A DNA stretch of 64,000 bases from Streptomyces griseofuscus (GTDB taxonomy: Bacteria > Actinomycetota > Actinomycetes > Streptomycetales > Streptomycetaceae): NCBI RefSeq assembly GCF_014673495.1, contig NZ_CP051006.1, positions 7,625,001 through 7,689,000 of the forward strand, given 5' to 3'. The notes below the pieces were generated by a model. The model was not told where the DNA came from, made no database searches, and worked only from the letters and a program-made list of their open reading frames with translations. Positions 48,795-56,524 of this stretch are shown here, one piece after another (position 1 is the first letter of the stretch; every line of letters begins with the position of its first letter). The position numbers were made by a program, and so were the translations under genes.

Positions 48795-50092
48795 CGGGTG
48801 TCCCCCGTGGCCCGCTCCAGGGCGCGGTCGAGCAGCGTCACGCCCTCTTCGAGGAGCGCGCGGTCGATGGTGAACGGCGGTGCCAGGCGCAGCACATGGC
48901 CGCCGATCGCGGTACGCAGCCCGAGGTCCAGCGCATGCCGGTACACGGCCTGGGCGATCTCGGGCGCGGGCCGCCGGCTCGTACGGTCGCGCACGAACTC
49001 CAGCCCGTGCAGCAGCCCGAGCCCGCGCACCTCACCCAACACCTCGTACTTGGCGTGCAGTTCGGCCAGCCGCTCGTCCAGTACGGCACCCAGCTCGGTC
49101 ACCCGGGCGAGCAGCGTGTCCCGCCGTACGACCTCCAGGGTGGCCTTCGCCGCGGCGATGCCCAGCGGATTGTTCGCGTACGTCGACGCGGTGGACCCGG
49201 CGCGGCCCGCCTCGGGATGCCGCAGCACCGCGGACCGGCCGGCCAGCGCGGCGAACGGGAAGCCCGAGGCCAGGCCCTTGGCGAGGGTCACGAGATCGGG
49301 CTCGACGCCGAACCGCTCACTGGCCAGGAAGGCGCCGGTGCGGCCGCCGCCGGTGAGCACCTCGTCGGCGACGAGCAGCACTCCGTTCTCCCGGCAGCTG
49401 TCGGCGATCTGCTCCCAGTATCCGGGCGGCGGCACGATCACCCCGGCCGCGCCGAGGACCGGTTCGAAGACCAGCGCGGAGATGTTCGGCTTCTCCGCGA
49501 TGTGCCGGCGCACCAGCGAGGCGCAGCGCACCCCGCAGGAGGGGTACTCCAGCTCCAGCGGGCAGCGGTAGCAGTAAGGGGAGTAGCCCAGCACGCTGTT
49601 GCCCGAGAACGACTGGTGGCCGATGTCCCAGTGGACCAGCATCCTGGCCCCCTGGGTCTTGCCGTGGAAGCCGTAGCGCAACGCCCCGATCCGGTTGCGG
49701 CCCGGCTCGGCGACGGCCGCCACGGCCCGCAGCGCGGCCTCCACCACCTCGGCGCCGGTGGAGAAGAAGGCGTAGGTGTCCAGCTCCTTGGGCAGCAGCT
49801 CGGCGAGCAGTTCGCACAGGGCGGCGCGGTCGGCGGTGGCGAAGTCGTGCACGTTCCACAACCGCCCGGCCTGCTCGGTGAGCGCGGCGACGACCTCGGG
49901 ATGGCAGTGGCCCAGCGACTGGGTGAGGGTGCCGGCCGCGAGGTCGATGTACTGGTTGCCGTCCAGATCGGTCAGGACCGCGCCGCGGCCCTCCACGAAG
50001 ACCCGGCGGCCCAGCGCGGACTCCTCCGAGGCACCCGGCGCCAGATGCGCGGACTCCCGCTCCAGTAGCTCCCGTTGGCGCGGGCCGGTCAT
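48791..50092 (-). CDS. Class III PLP-dependent aminotransferase
   Basis: A 433-residue aminotransferase. It has the class III features: LTDLDGNQYIDLAAGTLTQS, FFSTGAEVVEAALRA, LLVADEVLTGGGRTG and the PLP lysine K272 in LVTLAKGLASG. It contains an unusual Cys-rich insert near 174-190 (CYRCPLELEYPSCGVRC) that might hold a metal. In a C7-cyclitol setting it would convert a keto-cyclitol to the amino-cyclitol. ATG 50092 overlaps the cupin stop. Confidence 0.92.
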   Translation of the reverse strand: MTGPRQRELLERESAHLAPGASEESALGRRVFVEGRGAVLTDLDGNQYIDLAAGTLTQSLGHCHPEVVAALTEQAGRLWNVHDFATADRAALCELLAELLPKELDTYAFFSTGAEVVEAALRAVAAVAEPGRNRIGALRYGFHGKTQGARMLVHWDIGHQSFSGNSVLGYSPYCYRCPLELEYPSCGVRCASLVRRHIAEKPNISALVFEPVLGAAGVIVPPPGYWEQIADSCRENGVLLVADEVLTGGGRTGAFLASERFGVEPDLVTLAKGLASGFPFAALAGRSAVLRHPEAGRAGSTASTYANNPLGIAAAKATLEVVRRDTLLARVTELGAVLDERLAELHAKYEVLGEVRGLGLLHGLEFVRDRTSRRPAPEIAQAVYRHALDLGLRTAIGGHVLRLAPPFTIDRALLEEGVTLLDRALERATGDTR

Positions 50093-50472
50093 CCGGCACC
50101 GCCCAGCGGGCCGACCTCGAAGACCAGCAGGGTGATGTCCTCGTCGCCGTCGTTGGCCAACCCGTGCTCGCCGTAGGGGCGGTTGGGGACCAGGTCGCCC
50201 GCGCGCACCGTGAACTCCTCGCCGTCCAGCGTCATCCGGCCCCGGCCGGACAGGATCACGTACGTCTCCTCGTCGTCCGCGTGCCGGTGCAGCCCGATGG
50301 AGGTGCCCGGCGGCAGCACGACCAGGTCGATGAACGCGATCGGCGCCCTGGCCCCGGCGCCCAGATAGGCCCGGTGGGCGCGGATCGTGCCGGTGCCGCC
50401 GTGGTCGCCGGTCACCTCACGCAGCAGGCCCTCGTACAGGTTGGTGACGCGGGTGCGGACGGGTTCGGGCAT
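50089..50472 (-). CDS. Cupin-domain protein
   Basis: A 127-residue single-domain cupin. Metal ligands lie in GTSIGLHRHADDEETYVILS (motif 1, HxH...E) and the motif 2 region GDLVPNRPYGEHGLAN. It might be an isomerase or epimerase of a phosphorylated sugar, or a sensor. The start ATG 50472 has GGGAGC upstream; ATG 50505 is possible. It lies 85 bases after the cyclase gene. Confidence 0.8.
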   Translation of the reverse strand: MPEPVRTRVTNLYEGLLREVTGDHGGTGTIRAHRAYLGAGARAPIAFIDLVVLPPGTSIGLHRHADDEETYVILSGRGRMTLDGEEFTVRAGDLVPNRPYGEHGLANDGDEDITLLVFEVGPLGGAG

Positions 50473-50557
50473 CGGGGCTCCCGGCTCCGGCAGGGCAGGA
50501 CTCATCGCGGTACGGCTCCAAGGCGCTTGCGGGGAAGGGTGGTTCGCGGCGGACGCG

Positions 50558-51790
50558 TCAGCACGCGGCCGTGAGCGGAGCGGCGCCGGAGGCGTCCTGG
50601 GCACGGGCGGCCAGGGTGTCCAGCGCCTCCTGGAGCGCGGCGCCGGGGATGTCGTCCAAGTCGTCCACGAAGACCGCCGAGCCGATCCCGTCCGGCACCA
50701 CGAGGTGCAGCCGGCGGCCCCGGCGCTCCCAGGACGCCTTCAGGGCCCGGTCCATCAGCTCGGGCGTGCAGGTCTCCGGGTCGAACACGGGCAGCCCGAG
50801 CGCGTCGATCAGCGCGACGATCCGCTCGCAGTCCCCGGCGTCCAACAGGCCCAGTACACGGGCGAGTTCACTGGAGAGGGCCATGTCGATCGCGACGGAC
50901 TCGCCGTGCGCGATCCGGTACGCGCTGGCCGTCTCCATCACGGGTCCGAAGGTGTGCCCGAAGTCCACGAGCCGGGCCAGGTCGTGCTCGCGCAGATTCG
51001 GGCACAGCTCCTCCATCATGAGCCGCATCGAGGTGCGCAGCACATAGTCCTCGACGCCGCGCCGCCCGAGCCCCTCCTCGGCGAGTGATGCCGGGGTGGC
51101 GTACGGCCGCTGGAAGACCTGGGGGCACTCCTCCAGGGCCTGGAACAGCCGGGCGTCCTTGATGATCGCCATCTTGGCCGTCTCGCCGAGCCCGCAGCGG
51201 ATGTCGCGGGGGGCCAACGACCGCAGGAACGCTGGGTCGTTGAGGGAGGCGTGCGGCGGGTGGTAGGCGCCGAGCATGTTCTTGGTGCCCAGGGCGTTGA
51301 TGCCGGTCTTGACGCCGACGCCCACGTCGATCTGGCCGACCAGGGTGGTGTTGACCTTCACATAGCGCACGCCCCGGCAGTAGATCGCCGCCGCGAACCC
51401 GACCAGGTCGCAGGTGACGCCCCCGCCGACGGCGAGCATCACACCGCCCCGGTCCAGGCCGGTCGACTTGGCAAGCGCGCAGATCTCCTCGACGGTCTCC
51501 ATGCGCTTGCGGTCCTCGCCGCCGGCCAGGACGTGCACGCTCCAGGTGCCCGGGGTGAACCGCGCGTCCAGGTAGGCGCGCAGCTGCCGTCCGTACAGCC
51601 GGTCGACGGTCGGCCCGGTGAAGGCCACCACCCGGCGCCCCTCGCAAGCCTCGGCGAGCAGCGGGTTGGCGGGGGAGAGCACCTCGCGGGTGAGATCGAC
51701 GCGGTACGAGGTCCCGTCCGGGGCGCGGAGGGTGAACCCGTTGTCATCGCCTCGGACCCCGGATTCGGCGGCGGATGTCTGCGCCGTCAC
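50558..51790 (-). CDS. Sugar-phosphate cyclase, 2-epi-5-epi-valiolone synthase-like
   Basis: A 410-residue member of the dehydroquinate synthase fold. NAD loop GGGVTCDLVGFA is near 122-133; KTGINALGTKNMLGAYHPPH lies at 161-180. The metal ligands are probably E203 (GETAK), H279 (DFGHTFGP) and H295 (AHGES). True dehydroquinate synthases have a second His in HTFGHAIE; here it is Pro (HTFGPVME), as in sedoheptulose-7-phosphate cyclases. The enzyme should cyclise sedoheptulose 7-phosphate to a C7 valiolone. The start GTG 51790 is set by GAGGAG upstream. It heads the long operon, behind a MalR-like operator. Exact stereochemistry cannot be fixed by reading. Confidence 0.85.
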   Translation of the reverse strand: MTAQTSAAESGVRGDDNGFTLRAPDGTSYRVDLTREVLSPANPLLAEACEGRRVVAFTGPTVDRLYGRQLRAYLDARFTPGTWSVHVLAGGEDRKRMETVEEICALAKSTGLDRGGVMLAVGGGVTCDLVGFAAAIYCRGVRYVKVNTTLVGQIDVGVGVKTGINALGTKNMLGAYHPPHASLNDPAFLRSLAPRDIRCGLGETAKMAIIKDARLFQALEECPQVFQRPYATPASLAEEGLGRRGVEDYVLRTSMRLMMEELCPNLREHDLARLVDFGHTFGPVMETASAYRIAHGESVAIDMALSSELARVLGLLDAGDCERIVALIDALGLPVFDPETCTPELMDRALKASWERRGRRLHLVVPDGIGSAVFVDDLDDIPGAALQEALDTLAARAQDASGAAPLTAAC

Positions 51791-51854
51791 GACACTCCTC
51801 GAGTCGGCCGGATTCACCACCGGCTGGCCGTCAACTGCGATCAACAGGGCTTGA

Positions 51855-51883
51855 GTTAAACAGGTGATCAAGCACGTCTGCAA
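51855..51883 (-). promoter_or_regulatory. Predicted promoter of operon 1
   Basis: On the minus strand TTGCAG (51883-51878) and TTTAAC (51860-51855) are 17 bases apart, a fair -35/-10 pair for the main sigma factor. The -35 overlaps one operator half-site, GCAAG 51880-51884, as expected for repression. Confidence 0.45.
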
Positions 51884-51917
51884 GAAGTTTATGAAACTTG
51901 CTGCTGATTCTTGCAAG
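51880..51917. promoter_or_regulatory. MalR/Reg1-like operator at the head of operon 1
   Basis: The half-sites are GCAAG (51880-51884), CTTGC (51897-51901) and GCAAG (51913-51917). The last two are CTTGC-N11-GCAAG, the same spacing as at 38224-38244. The outer GCAAG and the first CTTGC also form GCAAG-N12-CTTGC. The pattern resembles maltose/amylase operators of Streptomyces. Confidence 0.65.
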
Positions 51918-52127
51918 CGGAGGCGGTGATACGGGCGGACAGGGGCGGCCCCGGCCTCTCCGAGCGGCGAACGGTACGGCGTCGGCGAACCCGGGCCGAA
52001 CGCCGCGTCGTCGAACGCTGCGTCAATGCCCGCCTGGTGCGCCTCGACCCGCGGGGGATCCCGGCGAACCGCCAAGATCCCCCGGCGACCCTCTGGCCCG
52101 CCGGATCACCCCGTGTTACGAAGGACC

Positions 52128-53693
52128 ATGTCCGTGAACCAGGGAACCCGCGCGTACGACGCCGTCATCGTCGGGGCAGGCCACAACGGTCTGGTCGCCG
52201 CCGCCTATCTGGCCCGGGCCGGGCGCTCCGTGCTGGTGCTGGAGCGGCTCGGTCACACCGGTGGGGCCGCCGTGTCCAGTACACCGTTCGCCGGGGTGGA
52301 AGCCAGGCTGTCGCGGTACTCCTACCTGGTCAGCCTGCTGCCGCAGAAGATCGTGGCCGACCTCGGCCTCGACTTCCGGCTGCGCTCGCGCACCATCTCC
52401 TCGTACACCCCCGTGGAACGCGCGGGCCGCCCCACCGGACTCCTCGTCGGCGGCGGCGAGGCACGCACCCGCGACGCGTTCGCCCGGCTGACCGGCGGTG
52501 CGCGCGAGTACGCCTCCTGGCAGCGTTTCTACGGCATGACCGGCCGCGTCGCCGAACGCGTCTTCCCGACCCTCACCGAACCGCTGCCCACCCGGGACGA
52601 GCTGCGCCGCCGTATCGACGACGAGAGCGCCTGGCGAACTCTGTTCGAGGAGCCGATCGGGGCCGCGGTCGAGGAGTACTTCGAGGACGACCTGGTCCGG
52701 GGTGTGGTCCTCACCGACGCTCTGATCGGCACCTTCGCCGACGCCCATGACCCCTCGCTGGCCCAGAACCGCTGCTTCCTCTACCACGTGATCGGCGGCG
52801 GCACCGGCGCCTGGGACGTGCCCGTGGGCGGCATGGGCGCCCTCACCGACGCCCTCGCGGCGGCGGCCCGTGCGGCGGGCGCGGAGATCGTGACCGGACA
52901 CGAGGCGGTCCGTATCACCGGTGACGAACACGGCGCCGAGGTCACCTATCGCACCGCCGACGGCGAGGGCGTCGCCGCCGCCCGCCACGTCCTGGTCAAC
53001 GCCGCACCGCAGGAGCTGGCCGCCCTCACCGGGGACACGCCCCCGGAACCCGCCGAGGGCGCCCAGCTCAAGGTGAACATGCTGCTCACCCGGCTGCCGA
53101 AGCTCCGCGACCCCGACGTCGACCCGCGCGAGGCGTTCGCCGGCACCTTCCACATCGCCGAGGGATACGCCCAGTTGGCCACCGCCCACGCCGAGGCCGC
53201 CGCGGGCCGGCTGCCCGCCGCGCCGCCCTCCGAGATCTACTGCCACTCGCTCACCGACCCCACCATCCTCGGCCCCGAACTCGCCGGACGCGGCTACCAG
53301 ACCCTCACCCTCTTCGGCCTGCACACCCCCGCCCGGCTCTTCGACGGGGACAACGACGGCGTCCGCGAGGAACTGCTGGACGCCACCCTCTCCGAGCTGG
53401 ACGCCCATCTCGCCGAGCCCCTCGCCGACTGCCTGGCCACCGACGCCGACGGCCGCCCCTGCATCGAGGCGAAGACCCCGCTCGACCTGGAACGGGACCT
53501 GCGGCTGCCCGGCGGCAACATCTTCCATCGCGCCCTGTCCTGGCCCTACTCCGAGACCGACACCGGCCGTTGGGGCGTGGAGACCCCGCACCCGCGCGTC
53601 CTGCTGTGCGGGGCGGGAGCGGTACGCGGGGGAGGGGTGAGCGGCGTACCCGGACACAACGCGGCGATGGCGGTGCTGGAACAAGGAGCCTAG
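52128..53693 (+). CDS. Phytoene dehydrogenase-like (CrtI/PYROXD2-type) FAD oxidoreductase
   Basis: A 521-residue FAD protein. The dinucleotide fold is DAVIVGAGHNGLVAAAYLAR with ERLGHTGGAAVSS, and the C-terminal FAD segment is LLCGAGAVRGGGVSGVPGHN. It matches the NAD(P)/FAD-dependent family of CrtI and PYROXD2 rather than a carotenoid-cluster enzyme, as no other carotenoid gene is nearby. ATG 52128 has AAGGA 4 bases upstream. It is divergent from operon 1 across 337 bases and could be a separate gene or a member of the same pathway. Confidence 0.87.
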   Translation: MSVNQGTRAYDAVIVGAGHNGLVAAAYLARAGRSVLVLERLGHTGGAAVSSTPFAGVEARLSRYSYLVSLLPQKIVADLGLDFRLRSRTISSYTPVERAGRPTGLLVGGGEARTRDAFARLTGGAREYASWQRFYGMTGRVAERVFPTLTEPLPTRDELRRRIDDESAWRTLFEEPIGAAVEEYFEDDLVRGVVLTDALIGTFADAHDPSLAQNRCFLYHVIGGGTGAWDVPVGGMGALTDALAAAARAAGAEIVTGHEAVRITGDEHGAEVTYRTADGEGVAAARHVLVNAAPQELAALTGDTPPEPAEGAQLKVNMLLTRLPKLRDPDVDPREAFAGTFHIAEGYAQLATAHAEAAAGRLPAAPPSEIYCHSLTDPTILGPELAGRGYQTLTLFGLHTPARLFDGDNDGVREELLDATLSELDAHLAEPLADCLATDADGRPCIEAKTPLDLERDLRLPGGNIFHRALSWPYSETDTGRWGVETPHPRVLLCGAGAVRGGGVSGVPGHNAAMAVLEQGA

Positions 53694-53702
53694 AGAACAG
53701 AA

Positions 53703-53717
53703 CTGACGGTACGTCAG
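53703..53717. promoter_or_regulatory. Operator-like palindrome CTGACGGTACGTCAG
   Basis: The arms are CTGACG and CGTCAG around GTA. It lies 43 bases before the nitronate monooxygenase start. The outer bases and spacing, CTGAC-N5-GTCAG, recur at 63134-63148, so both may be read by the same TetR-type regulator. Confidence 0.55.
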
Positions 53718-53760
53718 AAAAGGTCTTCCGTCATACGGGCCGGTGCGGCATCCTGCGCCC

Positions 53761-54873
53761 ATGCAGACGGAGCTGAGCGACCAACTGGGCATCGAGCACG
53801 CCGTCTTCGGCTTCACGCCGTTCCCCGCCGTCGCCGCGGCCATCAGCCGCGCCGGCGGCTTCGGCGTGCTCGGCGCCGTCCGCTACACCGCCCCCGACGA
53901 CCTCCGACGCGACCTCGACTGGCTCGACGCGCACACCGAAGGCCGCCCCTACGGACTGGACGTCGTCATGCCCGCCCGCAAGGTCGAGGGCGTCACCGAG
54001 GCCGACGTCGAGGCGATGATCCCCGAGGAGCACCGGCGGTTCGTGCGCGACACCCTCGCCGCGCACGGGGTCCCCGCACTGCCCGACGGCGAGGCGGCCG
54101 GCTGGCGGATCACCGGCTGGATGGAACAGGTCGCCCGGAACCAGCTGGACGTCGCCTTCGACTACCCGATCCGGCTGCTCGCGGGCGCCCTCGGCTCCCC
54201 ACCCGCCGACGTCGTCACCCGCGCCCGTGAGCGGGGCGTGCCCGTGGCCGCGCTCGCGGGCAGCGCCCGGCACGCCCGCAAGCACCGGGACGCGGGCATC
54301 GACATCGTGGTGGCCCAGGGCTACGAGGCCGGCGGGCACACCGGGGAGATCGCCACCATGGTGCTCACCCCCGAGGTGGTGGAGGCCGTCGCCCCGCTGC
54401 CCGTGCTGGCCGCGGGCGGCATCGGCAGTGGGGCGCAGATCGCCGCCGCCCTCGCCCTCGGCGCCCAGGGCGTCTGGCTCGGCTCCCTCTGGCTGACCAC
54501 CACCGAGGCCGAGCTGCACTCGCCCGCCCTGACCCGCAAACTGCTCGCCGCCGGCTCCGGGGACACCGTCCGCTCCCGCGCCCTCACCGGAAAACCCGCC
54601 CGCCAGCTGCGCACCGCCTGGACCGACGCCTGGGACGACCCAGCGGGCCCCGGCCCGCTGCCCATGCCGCTCCAGGGACTGCTGGTCGCCGAGGCGGTCT
54701 CCCGTATCCAGAGGCACGAGGTCGAACCGCTGCTCGGCACGCCCGTCGGGCAGATCGTCGGCCGGATGACCGAAGAACGCCGCGTCCAGGACGTCCTGGA
54801 CGACCTCACCCGCGGCTTCGAGCGGGCCGTGGACCGGATCAACCGCATCGCGCGAAGGAGCGGCACATCATGA
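53761..54873 (+). CDS. Nitronate monooxygenase family (2-nitropropane dioxygenase-like) protein
   Basis: A 370-residue FMN-binding TIM barrel. The N-terminal start is ELSDQLGIEHAVFGFTPFPA, the FMN-phosphate segments are VVAQGYEAGGHTG and VLAAGGIGSGAQIAAALALG. Members oxidise alkyl nitronates, but in acyl-CoA clusters many are reductases or dioxygenases of unknown substrate. No ribosome site precedes ATG 53761; with a possible -10 (CATCCT 53749-53754) the transcript may be leaderless. It overlaps the next ligase by 4 bases. Confidence 0.88.
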   Translation: MQTELSDQLGIEHAVFGFTPFPAVAAAISRAGGFGVLGAVRYTAPDDLRRDLDWLDAHTEGRPYGLDVVMPARKVEGVTEADVEAMIPEEHRRFVRDTLAAHGVPALPDGEAAGWRITGWMEQVARNQLDVAFDYPIRLLAGALGSPPADVVTRARERGVPVAALAGSARHARKHRDAGIDIVVAQGYEAGGHTGEIATMVLTPEVVEAVAPLPVLAAGGIGSGAQIAAALALGAQGVWLGSLWLTTTEAELHSPALTRKLLAAGSGDTVRSRALTGKPARQLRTAWTDAWDDPAGPGPLPMPLQGLLVAEAVSRIQRHEVEPLLGTPVGQIVGRMTEERRVQDVLDDLTRGFERAVDRINRIARRSGTS

Positions 54874-56429
54874 GCGCACCGGTGACGCCCCCCACCGGCT
54901 TCTGGGCCCAGGCCGCCCAGGACCCCGCCCGCACCGTCCTGATCGCCCCCGACGGCGAGGAGTGGACCGCGGGCCGCCTCGCCACCGCCGCCAACCGGCT
55001 GGTCCACGGACTGCGCGCGGCGGGCCTGGAACGCGGCGACGCCTTCGCCGTCGTCCTCCCCAACGGCGTCGAGTTCCTCACCGCCTATCTCGCCGCCACC
55101 CAGGCCGGGTTGTACCTCGTCCCGGTCAACCACCACCTGGTCGGCCCCGAGATCGCCTGGATCGTCGCCGACTCCGGCGCCAAGGTACTCATCGCGCACG
55201 AGCGTTACGCCTGCACCGCACGCGCCGCCGCCGACGAGGCCGGGCTCCCGGACGCGGCACGGTACGCGGTCGGCACCGCCCCGGGCTTTCGGCCGTACGC
55301 CCGACTCCTCGAAGGGCAACCGGAGTCGGCGCCCACCGGACGCGAACTCGGCTGGGTCATGAACTACACCTCCGGTACGACCGGACGCCCGCGCGGCATC
55401 CGCCGCCCGCTGCCCGGCAAGCCCCCCGAGGAGGCGTACCTGGGCGGCTTCCTCGGCATCTTCGGCATCACGCCGTACGACGGCCATGTGCACCTGGTCT
55501 GCTCACCGCTCTACCACACGGCCGTCCTCCAGTTCGCGGGCGCCTCCCTGCACATCGGCCACCAGCTGGTGGTGATGGACGGATGGACCCCGGAGGAGAT
55601 GCTGCGTCTGATCGAAACCCACCGCTGCACCCACACCCATATGGTTCCGACCCAGTTCCACCGGCTGCTGGCCCTCCCCGAGGAGACCAGGGCCCGCTAC
55701 GACGTCTCCACCATGCGGCACGCCATCCATGGCGCCGCGCCCTGCCCGGAGCACGTCAAGCGGGCCATGATCGACTGGTGGGGGACCTGCGTGGAGGAGT
55801 ACTACGCGGCCAGCGAGGGCGGCGGTGCCTTCGCCACCGCCGAGGACTGGCTGAAGAAGCCCGGCACGGTCGGCAGGGCCTGGCCGATCAGCGAACTCGC
55901 GGTCCTCGACGACGACGGCAACCGGCTGCCGCCCGGTCGACTGGGCACCGTGTACATGAAGATGAACACCGGTGGCTTCGCCTATCACAAGGACGAGGAC
56001 AAGACCCGCAGCAACCGGGTCGGCGACTTCTTCACCGTCGGCGACCTCGGCCACCTGGACGAGGACGGCTGTCTGTTCCTCCGGGACCGCAAGATCGACA
56101 TGATCATCTCCGGCGGGGTCAACATCTACCCGGCCGAGATCGAGTCCGTGCTGCTCGCCCATCCCGCCGTCGCCGACGCCGCCGCCTTCGGGATCCCGCA
56201 CGACGACTGGGGCGAGGAGGTCAAGGCCGTCGTGGAACCGGCCCCCGGGCACGCGGCGGGGCCCGAGCTGGCCGCGTCGATCCTCGACCACTGCGCGGAC
56301 CGGCTCGCCCGGTTCAAGCGGCCCCGCAGCGTCGACTTCGTCGCCGAACTGCCCCGCGACCCCAACGGCAAGCTCTACAAACGACGGCTGCGCGACCCCT
56401 ACTGGCAGGGCCGCACCCGCCCGGTCTGA
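54870..56429 (+). CDS. FadD-type acyl-CoA ligase
   Basis: A 519-residue AMP-forming ligase of the ANL family. The P-loop is MNYTSGTTGRPRGIRR, the adenylate-binding motif is YYAASEGGG, the hinge Asp region is LGHLDEDGCLFLRDRKIDMI, and the catalytic Lys is in PNGKLYKRRLRD. It would activate a fatty, aromatic or polycyclic acid. It is co-translated with the nitronate monooxygenase gene, so both likely act on one substrate class. Confidence 0.92.
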   Translation: MSAPVTPPTGFWAQAAQDPARTVLIAPDGEEWTAGRLATAANRLVHGLRAAGLERGDAFAVVLPNGVEFLTAYLAATQAGLYLVPVNHHLVGPEIAWIVADSGAKVLIAHERYACTARAAADEAGLPDAARYAVGTAPGFRPYARLLEGQPESAPTGRELGWVMNYTSGTTGRPRGIRRPLPGKPPEEAYLGGFLGIFGITPYDGHVHLVCSPLYHTAVLQFAGASLHIGHQLVVMDGWTPEEMLRLIETHRCTHTHMVPTQFHRLLALPEETRARYDVSTMRHAIHGAAPCPEHVKRAMIDWWGTCVEEYYAASEGGGAFATAEDWLKKPGTVGRAWPISELAVLDDDGNRLPPGRLGTVYMKMNTGGFAYHKDEDKTRSNRVGDFFTVGDLGHLDEDGCLFLRDRKIDMIISGGVNIYPAEIESVLLAHPAVADAAAFGIPHDDWGEEVKAVVEPAPGHAAGPELAASILDHCADRLARFKRPRSVDFVAELPRDPNGKLYKRRLRDPYWQGRTRPV

Positions 56430-56487
56430 TCCGGCGCCCTCCCCACGGCGGCGCGCGCCCGGTCGCAGTCCGGTCCGGCCACAGCCC

Positions 56488-56516
56488 TTGACCTGCGCGT
56501 CCGGCGGCCGCAGGAT
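56488..56516 (+). promoter_or_regulatory. Predicted leaderless promoter of the second FadD gene
   Basis: TTGACC (56488-56493) and CAGGAT (56511-56516) are 17 bases apart. The -10 ends 8 bases before ATG 56525, so transcription probably starts at the start codon. Confidence 0.4.
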
Positions 56517-56524
56517 CTGCGGTC

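Larger units (their letters stand above)
51791..52127. other. Divergent control region of operon 1 and the CrtI-like gene
   Basis: No gene is visible. The left part (51840-51920) is AT-rich and carries the operator half-sites and promoter listed separately; the right part up to 52127 is GC-rich, with AAGGA just before the start of the plus-strand gene. Nothing further was recognised. Confidence 0.6.

Noticed and set aside
32656..51790. Acarbose cluster proper
   Set aside because: Several core genes match by family, but no acarbose-type alpha-amylase genes were seen, while radical SAM, GMC and cupin genes are extra; naming the product would be unsupported.
52128..53693. Carotenoid biosynthesis gene
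   Set aside because: The protein has the CrtI-like fold, but no other carotenoid genes are present and it fits the broader PYROXD2-type family better.
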